A stretch of DNA of 64,000 nucleotides from Rhabditoides inermis (taxonomy: Eukaryota > Nematoda > Chromadorea > Rhabditida > Rhabditidae): the NCBI GenBank assembly GCA_963966185.1, contig CAWZYM010000407.1, forward strand, positions 428,001 to 492,000. Reading direction: 5' to 3'. The notes beneath the pieces were generated by a model, which was not told the DNA's origin, searched no databases, and was given only the letters and a program-made list of their open reading frames with translations. Below, in pieces: positions 23,729 through 38,100 of the stretch. Made by a program: the position numbers and the translations under genes. The stretch's first letter is position 1. The number at the start of each line of letters is the position of its first letter.

Positions 23729-24952
23729 CTCACAAATATGTTTAGGGGTTTAGAACTTTTCACAAAGATGTTCAGGAGTTTAGAACTTTTCCCTAGAACA
23801 GTTCAGAACTTTTCACAAAGATGTTTAGGAGTTAAGATCTTTTCACGAAGATGTTCAGGAGTTTAGAACTTTTCCCTGGAACAGTTTAGAATTTTTCACA
23901 ACGATGTTAAGGGGTTTAGAACTTTTCACAAAGATGTTCAGGAGTTTAGAACATTTTACTAGAAAAGTTAAGAACTTTTCACAACGATGTTTAGGGGTTT
24001 AGAACTTTTCACAAAGATGTTCAGGTGTTCAGAACGTTTTCCTAGAACAGTTTAGAACTTTTCACAAAGATGTTCAAGAGTTTAGAACTATTTTCTAGAA
24101 CAGTTTAGAACTTTTCACAACGATGTTTAGGGGTTTAGAACTTTTCACAAAGATGTTTAGGGGTTCAGAACTTTTCACAAAGATGTTCAGGAGTTTAGAA
24201 CATTTTACTAGAAAAGTTTAGAACTTTTCACAACGATGTTTAGGGGTTTAGAACTTTTCACGAAGATGTTCAGGTGTTCAGAACGTTTTCCTAGAACAGT
24301 TTAGAACTTTTCACGAAGGTGTTCAGGAGTTTAGAACTTCTCCCTAGAACAATTTAGAACTTTTCGCAACGATGTTTAGGTGGTTAAAACTTTTCACAAA
24401 GATGTTCAGGTGTTTAGAACTTTTCCCCAGAACAGTTTAGAACTTTTCACAAAGATGTTCAGGAGTTTAGAATTTTTTTAGAACTTTTCACAATGATGTT
24501 TAGAAGTTTAGAACTTTTCCCTAAAACAGTTTATCACTTTTCACAACGATGTTTAGGGATTTAGAACTTTTCACAAAGATGTTCAGGTGTTTAGAGCTTT
24601 TCCCTAGAACAGTTTAGAACTTTTCACAAAGATGTTTAGGAGTTTAGAACTTTTCCCTAGAACAGTTTAGAACTTTTCACAAAGTTGTTTAAGGGTTTAG
24701 AACTTTTCGCAAAGATGTTCAGGAGTTTAGAACTTGTTACTAGAAAAAATTAGAACTTCTCACAAAAATGTTTAGGGGTTTATAACTTTTCACAAATATG
24801 TTCAGGAGTTTAGAATTTTCCTTAGAACAGTTTAGAACTTTTAACAAAGATGTTTAGGGGTTTAGAACTTTTCACAAAAATGTTCAGGTGTTTAGAACTT
24901 TTCCCTAGAACAGTTTAGAACTTTTCCCAAAGATGTTTAGGAGTTTGGAGCT
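23729..24952 (+). repeat. S30b satellite, lead-in to the super-repeat
   Basis: GTTTAGAAC orientation begins here. From about 24366 it aligns with 30601 onward at an offset of 6,235-6,236 (a T-run one base shorter explains the shift). Shared markers include GTTTATCACTTTTC and GAACTTGTTACTAG. It therefore looks like the surviving right-hand part of a further, truncated super-repeat copy. Confidence 0.9.
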
Positions 24953-27900
24953 TTTCCCTAGAACAGTTTAGAACTTTTCACAAAGATGTTTAGGGGTTTA
25001 GAACTTTTCACAAAGATGTTCAGGAGTTTAGAACTTTACCCTAGAGCAGTTTAGAACTTTCCACAAAGATGTCAGGAGTTTAGAACTTTTCCCTAGAACA
25101 GTTTAGAACTTTTCACAACGATGTTAAGGGGTTTAGAACTTTTCACAAAGATGTTCAGGTGTTCAGAACGTTTTCCTAGAACAGTTTAGAACTTCTCACA
25201 AATATGTTTAGGGGTTTAGAACTTTTCACAAAGATGTTCAGGAGTTTAGAACATTTTACTAGAAAAGTTAAGAACTTTTCACAACGATGTTTAGGGGTTT
25301 AGAACTTTTCACAAAGATGTTCAGGTGTTCAGAACGTTTCCTAGAACAGTTTAGAACTTTTCACAAAGATGTTCAAGAGTTTAGAACTATTTTCTAGAAC
25401 AGTTTAGAACTTTTCACAACGATGTTTAGGGGTTTAGAACTTTTCACAAAGATGTTCAGGTGTAAAGAACTATTTCCTAGAACAGTTTAGAACTTTTCAC
25501 AAAGATGTTTAGGGGTTCAGAACTTTTCACAAAGATGTTCAGGAGTTTAGAACATTTTACTAGAAAAGTTTAGAACTTTTCACAACGATGTTTAGGGGTT
25601 TAGAACTTTTCACAAAGATGTTCAGGTGTTCAGAACGTTTTCCTAGAACAGTTTAGAACTTTTCACGAAGGTGTTCAGGAGTTTAGAACTTCTCCCTAGA
25701 ACAATTTAGAACTTTTCGCAACGATGTTTAGGTGGTTAAAACTTTTCACAAAAATGTTCAGGTGTTTAGAACTTTTCCCCAGAACAGTTTAGAACTTTTC
25801 ACAAAGATGTTCAGGAGTTTAGAGCTTTTCCCTAGAACAGTTTAGAACTTTTCACAAAGATGTTTAGGAGTTTAGAACTTTTCCCTAGAACAGTTTAGAA
25901 CTTTTCACAAAGTTGTTTAAGGGTTTAGAACTTTTCGCAAAGATGTTCAGGAGTTTAGAACTTTTTACTAGAAAAAATTAGAACTTCTCACAAAAATGTT
26001 TAGGGGTTTATAACTTTTCACAAAGATGTTCAGGAGTTTAGAATTTCCCTAGAACAGTTAAGAACTTTTAACAAAGATGTTTAGGGGTTTAGAACTTTTC
26101 ACAAAAATGTTCAGGTGTTTAAAACTTTTCCCTAGAACAGTTTAGAACTTTTCCCAAAGATGTTTAGGAGTTTGGAACTTTTCACAAAGATGTCAGGAGT
26201 TTAGAACTTTTCCCTAGAACAGTTTAGAACTTTTCACAACGATGTTAAGGGGTTTAGAACTTTTCACAAAGATGTTCAGGTGTTCAGAACGTTTTCCTAG
26301 AACAGTTTAGAACTTTTCACAAAGATGTTCAGAAGTTTAGAACCTTTCCCTAGAACAGTTTAGAACTTTTCACAACAATGTTTAGGGGTTTAGAACTTTT
26401 CACAAAGATGTTCAGAAGTTCAGAACTTCTCACTAGATTAGTTTAGAACTATCACAAATATGTTTAGGGGTTTAGAACTTTTCACAAAGATGTTCAGAAG
26501 TTTAGAACTTCACCCTAGAGCAGTTTAGAACTTTCCACAAAGATGTCAGAAGTTTAGAACATTTCCCTAGAACAGTTTAGAACTTTTCACAACGATGTTT
26601 AGGGGTTTAGAATTTTTCACAACGATGTTTAGGGGTTTAGAACTTTTCACAAAGATGTTCAGGTGTTCAGAACGTTTTCCTAGAACAGTTTAGAACTTTT
26701 CACAAAGATGTTCAGGAGTTTAGAACCTTTCCCTAGAACAGTTTAGAACTTGTCACAACAATGTTTAGGGGTTTAGAACTTTTCACAAAGATGTTCAGGT
26801 GTTTAGAACTGTTTTCTAGAACAGTTTAGAAATTTCACAAAGATGTTCAGGAGTTCAGAATTTTCCCTAGAACAGTTTAGAACTTTTAACAAAGATGTTT
26901 AGGGGTTTAAAACTTTTCACAATTATGTTCAGGTGTTTAGAACTTTTCCCTAGAACAGTTTAGAACTTTTCACAAAGATGTTCAGAAGTTTAGAGCTTTT
27001 CCCTAGAACAGTTTAGAACTTTTCACAAAGATGTTTAGGGGTTTAGAACTTTTCACAAAGATGTTCAGGAGTTTAGAACTTTACCCTAGAGCAGTTTAGA
27101 ACTTTCCACAAAGATGTCAGAAGTTTAGAGCTTTTCCCTAGAACAGTTTAGAACTTTTCACAAAGATGTTTAGGGGTTTAGAACTTTTCACAAAGATGTT
27201 CAGGAGTTTAGAACATTTTACTAGAAAAGTTAAGAACTTCTCACAAATATGTTTAGGGGTTTAGAACTTTTCACAAAGATGTTCAGGAGTTTAGAACATT
27301 TTACTAGAAAAGTTAAGAACTTTTCACAACGATGTTTAGGGGTTTAGAACTTTTCACAAAGATGTTCAGGTGTTCAGAACGTTTCCTAGAACAGTTTAGA
27401 ACTTTTCACAAAGATGTTCAAGAGTTTAGAACTATTTTCTAGAACAGTTTAGAACTTTTCACAACGATGTTTAGGGGTTTAGAACTTTTCACAAAGATGT
27501 TCAGGTGTAAAGAACTATTTCCTAGAACAGTTTAGAACTTTTCACAAAGATGTTTAGGGGTTCAGAACTTTTCACAAAGATGTTCAGGAGTTTAGAACAT
27601 TTTACTAGAAAAGTTTAGAACTTTTCACAACGATGTTTAGGGGTTTAGAACTTTTCACAAAGATGTTCAGGTGTTCAGAACGTTTTCCTAGAACAGTTTA
27701 GAACTTTTCACGAAGGTGTTCAGGAGTTTAGAACTTCTCCCTAGAACAATTTAGAACTTTTCGCAACGATGTTTAGGTGGTTAAAACTTTTCACAAAGAT
27801 GTTCAGGTGTTTAGAACTTTTCCCCAGAACAGTTTAGAACTTTTCACAAAGATGTTCAGGAGTTTAGAATTTTTTTTAGAACTTTTCACAATGATGTTTA

Positions 27901-30900
27901 GAAGTTTAGAACTTTTCCCTAAAACAGTTTAGCACTTTTCACAACGATGTTTAGGGGTTTAGAACTTTTCACAAAGATGTTCAGGTGTAAAGAACTATTT
28001 CCTAGAACAGTTTAGAACTTTTCACAAAGATGTTTAGGGGTTCAGAACTTTTCACAAAGATGTTCAGGAGTTTAGAACATTTTACTAGAAAAGTTTAGAA
28101 CTTTTCACAACGATGTTTAGGGGTTTAGAACTTTTCACAAAGATGTTCAGGTGTTCAGAACGTTTTCCTAGAACAGTTTAGAACTTTTCACGAAGGTGTT
28201 CAGGAGTTTAGAACTTCTCCCTAGAACAATTTAGAACTTTTCGCAACGATGTTTAGGTGGTTAAAACTTTTCACAAAAATGTTCAGGTGTTTAGAACTTT
28301 TCCCCAGAACAGTTTAGAACTTTTCACAAAGATGTTCAGGAGTTTAGAGCTTTTCCCTAGAACAGTTTAGAACTTTTCACAAAGATGTTTAGGAGTTTAG
28401 AACTTTTCCCTAGAACAGTTTAGAACTTTTCACAAAGTTGTTTAAGGGTTTAGAACTTTTCGCAAAGATGTTCAGGAGTTTAGAACTTTTTACTAGAAAA
28501 AATTAGAACTTCTCACAAAAATGTTTAGGGGTTTATAACTTTTCACAAAGATGTTCAGGAGTTTAGAATTTCCCTAGAACAGTTAAGAACTTTTAACAAA
28601 GATGTTTAGGGGTTTAGAACTTTTCACAAAAATGTTCAGGTGTTTAGAACTTTTCCCTAGAACAGTTTAGAACTTTTCCCAAAGATGTTTAGGAGTTTGG
28701 AACTTTTCACAAAGATGTCAGGAGTTTAGAACTTTTCCCTAGAACAGTTAAGAACTTTTCACAACGATGTTAAGGGGTTTAGAACTTTTCACAAAGATGT
28801 TCAGGTGTTCAGAACGTTTTCCTAGAACAGTTTAGAACTTTTCACAAAGATGTTCAGAAGTTTAGAACCTTTCCCTAGAACAGTTCAGAACTTTTCACAA
28901 CAATGTTTAGGGGTTTAGAACTTTTCACAAAGATGTTCAGAAGTTCAGAACTTCTCACTAGATTAGTTTAGAACTATCACAAATATGTTTAGGGGTTTAG
29001 AACTTTTCACAAAGATGTTCAGAAGTTTAGAACTTCACCCTAGAGCAGTTTAGAACTTTCCACAAAGATGTCAGAAGTTTAGAACATTTCCCTAGAACAG
29101 TTTAGAACTTTTCACAACGATGTTTAGGGGTTTAGAATTTTTCACAACGATGTTTAGGGGTTTAGAACTTTTCACAAAGATGTTCAGGTGTTCAGAACGT
29201 TTTCCTAGAACAGTTTAGAACTTTTCACAAAGATGTTCAGGAGTTTAGAACCTTTCCCTAGAACAGTTTAGAACTTGTCACAACAATGTTTAGGGGTTTA
29301 GAACTTTTCACAAAGATGTTCAGGTGTTTAGAACTGTTTTCTAGAACAGTTTAGAAATTTCACAAAGATGTTCAGGAGTTTAGAATTTTCCCTAGAACAG
29401 TTTAGAACTTTTAACAAAGATGTTTAGGGGTTTAAAACTTTTCACAATTATGTTCAGGTGTTTAGAACTTTTCCCTAGAACAGTTTAGAACTTTTCACAA
29501 AGATGTTCAGAAGTTTAGAGCTTTTCCCTAGAACAGTTTAGAACTTTTCACAAAGATGTTTAGGGGTTTAGAACTTTTCACAAAGATGTTCAGGAGTTTA
29601 GAACTTTACCCTAGAGCAGTTTAGAACTTTCCACAAAGATGTCAGAAGTTTAGAGCTTTTCCCTAGAACAGTTTAGAACTTTTCACAACGATGTTTAGGG
29701 GTTTAGAACTTTTCACAAAGATGTTCAGGTGTAAAGAACTATTTCCTAGAACAGTTTAGAACTTTTCACAAAGATGTTTAGGGGTTCAGAACTTTTCACA
29801 AAGATGTTCAGGAGTTTAGAACATTTTACTAGAAAAGTTTAGAACTTTTCACAACGATGTTTAGGGGTTTAGAACTTTTCACAAAGATGTTCAGGTGTTC
29901 AGAACGTTTTCCTAGAACAGTTTAGAACTTTTCACGAAGGTGTTCAGGAGTTTAGAACTTCTCCCTAGAACAATTTAGAACTTTTCGCAACGATGTTTAG
30001 GTGGTTAAAACTTTTCACAAAGATGTTCAGGTGTTTAGAACTTTTCCCCAGAACAGTTTAGAACTTTTCACAAAGATGTTCAGGAGTTTAGAATTTTTTT
30101 TAGAACTTTTCACAATGATGTTTAGAAGTTTAGAACTTTTCCCTAAAACAGTTTAGCACTTTTCACAACGATGTTTAGGGATTTAGAACTTTTCACAAAG
30201 ATGTTCAGGAGTTTAGAACTTTTCCCTAGAACAGTTTAGAACTTTTCACAAAGTTGTTTAAGGGTTTAGAACTTTTCGCAAAGATGTTCAGGAGTTTAGA
30301 ACTTTTTACTAGAAAAAATTAGAACTTCTCACAAAAATGTTTAGGGGTTTATAACTTTTCACAAAGATGTTCAGGAGTTTAGAATTTTCCCTAGAACAGT
30401 TTAGAACTTTTAACAAAGATGTTAAGGGGTTTAGAACTTTTCACAAAGATGTCAGGAGTTTAGAACTTTTCCCTAGAACAGTTTAGAACTTTTCACAAAG
30501 ATGTTCAGGTGTTCAGAACGTTTTCCTAGAACAGTTTAGAACTTTTCACGAAGGTGTTCAGGAGTTTAGAACTTCTCCCTAGAACAATTTAGAACTTTTC
30601 GCAACGATGTTTAGGTGGTTAAAACTTTTCACAAAGATGTTCAGGTGTTTAGAACTTTTCCCCAGAACAGTTTAGAACTTTTCACAAAGATGTTCAGGAG
30701 TTTAGAATTTTTTTTAGAACTTTTCACAATGATGTTTAGAAGTTTAGAACTTTTCCCTAAAACAGTTTATCACTTTTCACAACGATGTTTAGGGATTTAG
30801 AACTTTTCACAAAGATGTTCAGGTGTTTAGAGCTTTTCCCTAGAACAGTTTAGAACTTTTCACAAAGATGTTTAGGAGTTTAGAACTTTTCCCTAGAACA

Positions 30901-33900
30901 GTTTAGAACTTTTCACAAAGTTGTTTAAGGGTTTAGAACTTTTCGCAAAGATGTTCAGGAGTTTAGAACTTGTTACTAGAAAAAATTAGAACTTCTCACA
31001 AAAATGTTTAGGGGTTTATAACTTTTCACAAATATGTTCAGGAGTTTAGAATTTTCCTTAGAACAGTTTAGAACTTTTAACAAAGATGTTTAGGGGTTTA
31101 GAACTTTTCACAAAAATGTTCAGGTGTTTAGAACTTTTCCCTAGAACAGTTTAGAACTTTTCCCAAAGATGTTTAGGAGTTTGGAGCTTTTCCCTAGAAC
31201 AGTTTAGAACTTTTCACAAAGATGTTTAGGGGTTTAGAACTTTTCACAAAGATGTTCAGGAGTTTAGAACTTTTCACAAAGATGTCAGGAGTTTAGAACT
31301 TTTCCCTAGAACAGTTTAGAACTTTTCACAACGATGTTAAGGGGTTTAGAACTTTTCACAAAGATGTTCAGGTGTTCAGAACGTTTTCCTAGAACAGTTT
31401 AGAACTTCTCACAAATATGTTTAGGGGTTTAGAACTTTTCACAAAGATGTTCAGGAGTTTAGAACATTTTACTAGAAAAGTTAAGAACTTTTCACAACGA
31501 TGTTTAGGGGTTTAGAACTTTTCACAAAGATGTTCAGGTGTTCAGAACGTTTCCTAGAACAGTTTAGAACTTTTCACAAAGATGTTCAAGAGTTTAGAAC
31601 TATTTTCTAGAACAGTTTAGAACTTTTCACAACGATGTTTAGGGGTTTAGAACTTTTCACAAAGATGTTCAGGTGTAAAGAACTATTTCCTAGAACAGTT
31701 TAGAACTTTTCACAAAGATGTTTAGGGGTTCAGAACTTTTCACAAAGATGTTCAGGAGTTTAGAACATTTTACTAGAAAAGTTTAGAACTTTTCACAACG
31801 ATGTTTAGGGGTTTAGAACTTTTCACAAAGATGTTCAGGTGTTCAGAACGTTTTCCTAGAACAGTTTAGAACTTTTCACGAAGGTGTTCAGGAGTTTAGA
31901 ACTTCTCCCTAGAACAATTTAGAACTTTTCGCAACGATGTTTAGGTGGTTAAAACTTTTCACAAAAATGTTCAGGTGTTTAGAACTTTTCCCCAGAACAG
32001 TTTAGAACTTTTCACAAAGATGTTCAGGAGTTTAGAGCTTTTCCCTAGAACAGTTTAGAACTTTTCACAAAGATGTTTAGGAGTTTAGAACTTTTCCCTA
32101 GAACAGTTTAGAACTTTTCACAAAGTTGTTTAAGGGTTTAGAACTTTTCGCAAAGATGTTCAGGAGTTTAGAACTTTTTACTAGAAAAAATTAGAACTTC
32201 TCACAAAAATGTTTAGGGGTTTATAACTTTTCACAAAGATGTTCAGGAGTTTAGAATTTCCCTAGAACAGTTTAGAACTTTTAACAAAGATGTTTAGGGG
32301 TTTAGAACTTTTCACAAAAATGTTCAGGTGTTTAGAACTTTTCCCTAGAACAGTTTAGAACTTTTCCCAAAGATGTTTAGGAGTTTGGAACTTTTCACAA
32401 AGATGTCAGGAGTTTAGAACTTTTCCCTAGAACAGTTTAGAACTTTTCACAACGATGTTAAGGGGTTTAGAACTTTTCACAAAGATGTTCAGGTGTTCAG
32501 AACGTTTTCCTAGAACAGTTTAGAACTTTTCACAAAGATGTTCAGAAGTTTAGAACCTTTCCCTAGAACAGTTTAGAACTTTTCACAACAATGTTTAGGG
32601 GTTTAGAACTTTTCACAAAGATGTTCAGAAGTTCAGAACTTCTCACTAGATTAGTTTAGAACTATCACAAATATGTTTAGGGGTTTAGAACTTTTCACAA
32701 AGATGTTCAGAAGTTTAGAACTTCACCCTAGAGCAGTTTAGAACTTTCCACAAAGATGTCAGAAGTTTAGAACATTTCCCTAGAACAGTTTAGAACTTTT
32801 CACAACGATGTTTAGGGGTTTAGAATTTTTCACAACGATGTTTAGGGGTTTAGAACTTTTCACAAAGATGTTCAGGTGTTCAGAACGTTTTCCTAGAACA
32901 GTTTAGAACTTTTCACAAAGATGTTCAGGAGTTTAGAACCTTTCCCTAGAACAGTTTAGAACTTGTCACAACAATGTTTAGGGGTTTAGAACTTTTCACA
33001 AAGATGTTCAGGTGTTTAGAACTGTTTTCTAGAACAGTTTAGAAATTTCACAAAGATGTTCAGGAGTTTAGAATTTTCCCTAGAACAGTTTAGAACTTTT
33101 AACAAAGATGTTTAGGGGTTTAAAACTTTTCACAATTATGTTCAGGTGTTTAGAACTTTTCCCTAGAACAGTTTAGAACTTTTCACAAAGATGTTCAGAA
33201 GTTTAGAGCTTTTCCCTAGAACAGTTTAGAACTTTTCACAAAGATGTTTAGGGGTTTAGAACTTTTCACAAAGATGTTCAGGAGTTTAGAACTTTACCCT
33301 AGAGCAGTTTAGAACTTTCCACAAAGATGTCAGAAGTTTAGAGCTTTTCCCTAGAACAGTTTAGAACTTTTCACAAAGATGTTTAGGGGTTTAGAACTTT
33401 TCACAAAGATGTTCAGGAGTTTAGAACATTTTACTAGAAAAGTTAAGAACTTCTCACAAATATGTTTAGGGGTTTAGAACTTTTCACAAAGATGTTCAGG
33501 AGTTTAGAACATTTTACTAGAAAAGTTAAGAACTTTTCACAACGATGTTTAGGGGTTTAGAACTTTTCACAAAGATGTTCAGGTGTTCAGAACGTTTCCT
33601 AGAACAGTTTAGAACTTTTCACAAAGATGTTCAAGAGTTTAGAACTATTTTCTAGAACAGTTTAGAACTTTTCACAACGATGTTTAGGGGTTTAGAACTT
33701 TTCACAAAGATGTTCAGGTGTAAAGAACTATTTCCTAGAACAGTTTAGAACTTTTCACAAAGATGTTTAGGGGTTCAGAACTTTTCACAAAGATGTTCAG
33801 GAGTTTAGAACATTTTACTAGAAAAGTTTAGAACTTTTCACAACGATGTTTAGGGGTTTAGAACTTTTCACAAAGATGTTCAGGTGTTCAGAACGTTTTC

Positions 33901-35109
33901 CTAGAACAGTTTAGAACTTTTCACGAAGGTGTTCAGGAGTTTAGAACTTCTCCCTAGAACAATTTAGAACTTTTCGCAACGATGTTTAGGTGGTTAAAAC
34001 TTTTCACAAAGATGTTCAGGTGTTTAGAACTTTTCCCCAGAACAGTTTAGAACTTTTCACAAAGATGTTCAGGAGTTTAGAATTTTTTTTAGAACTTTTC
34101 ACAATGATGTTTAGAAGTTTAGAACTTTTCCCTAAAACAGTTTAGCACTTTTCACAACGATGTTTAGGGATTTAGAACTTTTCACAAAGATGTTCAGGAG
34201 TTTAGAACTTTTCCCTAGAACAGTTTAGAACTTTTCACAAAGTTGTTTAAGGGTTTAGAACTTTTCGCAAAGATGTTCAGGAGTTTAGAACTTTTTACTA
34301 GAAAAAATTAGAACTTCTCACAAAAATGTTTAGGGGTTTATAACTTTTCACAAAGATGTTCAGGAGTTTAGAATTTTCCCTAGAACAGTTTAGAACTTTT
34401 AACAAAGATGTTAAGGGGTTTAGAACTTTTCACAAAGATGTCAGGAGTTTAGAACTTTTCCCTAGAACAGTTTAGAACTTTTCACAACGATGTTAAGGGG
34501 TTTAGAACTTTTCACAAAGATGTTCAGGTGTTCAGAACGTTTTCCTAGAACAGTTTAGAACTTTTCACAAAGATGTTCAGAAGTTTAGAACCTTTCCCTA
34601 GAACAGTTTAGAACTTTTCACAACAATGTTTAGGGGTTTAGAACTTTTCACAAAGATGTTCAGAAAATCAGAACTTCTCACTAGATTAGTTTAGAACTAT
34701 CACAAATATGTTTAGGGGTTTAGAACTTTTCACAAAGATGTTCAGAAGTTTAGAACTTCACCCTAGAGCAGTTTAGAACTTTCCACAAAGATGTCAGAAG
34801 TTTAGAACATTTCCCTAGAACAGTTTAGAACTTTTCACAACGATGTTTAGGGGTTTAGAATTTTTCACAACGATGTTTAGGGGTTTAGAACTTTTCACAA
34901 AGATGTTCAGGTGTTCAGAACGTTTTCCTAGAACAGTTTAGAACTTTTCACAAAGATGTTCAGGAGTTTAGAACCTTTCCCTAGAACAGTTTAGAACTTG
35001 TCACAACAATGTTTAGGGGTTTAGAACTTTTCACAAAGATGTTCAGGTGTTTAGAACTGTTTTCTAGAACAGTTTAGAAATTTCACAAAGATGTTCAGGA
35101 GTTTAGAAT
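24953..35109 (+). repeat. S30b super-repeat copy 1 (10,157 bp)
   Basis: The marker GGTGTAAAGAAC occurs with spacings of about 2046, 480, 1743, 1943, 2046 and 1899 bp, which sum to 10,157. The same order recurs in the next copy. Smaller nested repeats of about 2,046 and 6,212 bp are visible inside. The left limit is fuzzy by tens of bases because all units are alike. Confidence 0.9.
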
Positions 35110-38100
35110 TTTCCCTAGAACAGTTTAGAACTTTTCACAAAGATGTTTAGGGGTTTAGAACTTTTCACAAAGATGTTCAGGAGTTTAGAACTTTACCCTA
35201 GAGCAGTTTAGAACTTTCCACAAAGATGTCAGGAGTTTAGAACTTTTCCCTAGAACAGTTTAGAACTTTTCACAACGATGTTAAGGGGTTTAGAACTTTT
35301 CACAAAGATGTTCAGGTGTTCAGAACGTTTTCCTAGAACAGTTTAGAACTTCTCACAAATATGTTTAGGGGTTTAGAACTTTTCACAAAGATGTTCAGGA
35401 GTTTAGAACATTTTACTAGAAAAGTTAAGAACTTTTCACAACGATGTTTAGGGGTTTAGAACTTTTCACAAAGATGTTCAGGTGTTCAGAACGTTTCCTA
35501 GAACAGTTTAGAACTTTTCACAAAGATGTTCAAGAGTTTAGAACTATTTTCTAGAACAGTTTAGAACTTTTCACAACGATGTTTAGGGGTTTAGAACTTT
35601 TCACAAAGATGTTCAGGTGTAAAGAACTATTTCCTAGAACAGTTTAGAACTTTTCACAAAGATGTTTAGGGGTTCAGAACTTTTCACAAAGATGTTCAGG
35701 AGTTTAGAACATTTTACTAGAAAAGTTTAGAACTTTTCACAACGATGTTTAGGGGTTTAGAACTTTTCACAAAGATGTTCAGGTGTTCAGAACGTTTTCC
35801 TAGAACAGTTTAGAACTTTTCACGAAGGTGTTCAGGAGTTTAGAACTTCTCCCTAGAACAATTTAGAACTTTTCGCAACGATGTTTAGGTGGTTAAAACT
35901 TTTCACAAAAATGTTCAGGTGTTTAGAACTTTTCCCCAGAACAGTTTAGAACTTTTCACAAAGATGTTCAGGAGTTTAGAGCTTTTCCCTAGAACAGTTT
36001 AGAACTTTTCACAAAGATGTTTAGGAGTTTAGAACTTTTCCCTAGAACAGTTTAGAACTTTTCACAAAGTTGTTTAAGGGTTTAGAACTTTTCGCAAAGA
36101 TGTTCAGGAGTTTAGAACTTTTTACTAGAAAAAATTAGAACTTCTCACAAAAATGTTTAGGGGTTTATAACTTTTCACAAAGATGTTCAGGAGTTTAGAA
36201 TTTCCCTAGAACAGTTAAGAACTTTTAACAAAGATGTTTAGGGGTTTAGAACTTTTCACAAAAATGTTCAGGTGTTTAAAACTTTTCCCTAGAACAGTTT
36301 AGAACTTTTCCCAAAGATGTTTAGGAGTTTGGAACTTTTCACAAAGATGTCAGGAGTTTAGAACTTTTCCCTAGAACAGTTTAGAACTTTTCACAACGAT
36401 GTTAAGGGGTTTAGAACTTTTCACAAAGATGTTCAGGTGTTCAGAACGTTTTCCTAGAACAGTTTAGAACTTTTCACAAAGATGTTCAGAAGTTTAGAAC
36501 CTTTCCCTAGAACAGTTTAGAACTTTTCACAACAATGTTTAGGGGTTTAGAACTTTTCACAAAGATGTTCAGAAGTTCAGAACTTCTCACTAGATTAGTT
36601 TAGAACTATCACAAATATGTTTAGGGGTTTAGAACTTTTCACAAAGATGTTCAGAAGTTTAGAACTTCACCCTAGAGCAGTTTAGAACTTTCCACAAAGA
36701 TGTCAGAAGTTTAGAACATTTCCCTAGAACAGTTTAGAACTTTTCACAACGATGTTTAGGGGTTTAGAATTTTTCACAACGATGTTTAGGGGTTTAGAAC
36801 TTTTCACAAAGATGTTCAGGTGTTCAGAACGTTTTCCTAGAACAGTTTAGAACTTTTCACAAAGATGTTCAGGAGTTTAGAACCTTTCCCTAGAACAGTT
36901 TAGAACTTGTCACAACAATGTTTAGGGGTTTAGAACTTTTCACAAAGATGTTCAGGTGTTTAGAACTGTTTTCTAGAACAGTTTAGAAATTTCACAAAGA
37001 TGTTCAGGAGTTCAGAATTTTCCCTAGAACAGTTTAGAACTTTTAACAAAGATGTTTAGGGGTTTAAAACTTTTCACAATTATGTTCAGGTGTTTAGAAC
37101 TTTTCCCTAGAACAGTTTAGAACTTTTCACAAAGATGTTCAGAAGTTTAGAGCTTTTCCCTAGAACAGTTTAGAACTTTTCACAAAGATGTTTAGGGGTT
37201 TAGAACTTTTCACAAAGATGTTCAGGAGTTTAGAACTTTACCCTAGAGCAGTTTAGAACTTTCCACAAAGATGTCAGAAGTTTAGAGCTTTTCCCTAGAA
37301 CAGTTTAGAACTTTTCACAAAGATGTTTAGGGGTTTAGAACTTTTCACAAAGATGTTCAGGAGTTTAGAACATTTTACTAGAAAAGTTAAGAACTTCTCA
37401 CAAATATGTTTAGGGGTTTAGAACTTTTCACAAAGATGTTCAGGAGTTTAGAACATTTTACTAGAAAAGTTAAGAACTTTTCACAACGATGTTTAGGGGT
37501 TTAGAACTTTTCACAAAGATGTTCAGGTGTTCAGAACGTTTCCTAGAACAGTTTAGAACTTTTCACAAAGATGTTCAAGAGTTTAGAACTATTTTCTAGA
37601 ACAGTTTAGAACTTTTCACAACGATGTTTAGGGGTTTAGAACTTTTCACAAAGATGTTCAGGTGTAAAGAACTATTTCCTAGAACAGTTTAGAACTTTTC
37701 ACAAAGATGTTTAGGGGTTCAGAACTTTTCACAAAGATGTTCAGGAGTTTAGAACATTTTACTAGAAAAGTTTAGAACTTTTCACAACGATGTTTAGGGG
37801 TTTAGAACTTTTCACAAAGATGTTCAGGTGTTCAGAACGTTTTCCTAGAACAGTTTAGAACTTTTCACGAAGGTGTTCAGGAGTTTAGAACTTCTCCCTA
37901 GAACAATTTAGAACTTTTCGCAACGATGTTTAGGTGGTTAAAACTTTTCACAAAGATGTTCAGGTGTTTAGAACTTTTCCCCAGAACAGTTTAGAACTTT
38001 TCACAAAGATGTTCAGGAGTTTAGAATTTTTTTTAGAACTTTTCACAATGATGTTTAGAAGTTTAGAACTTTTCCCTAAAACAGTTTAGCACTTTTCACA

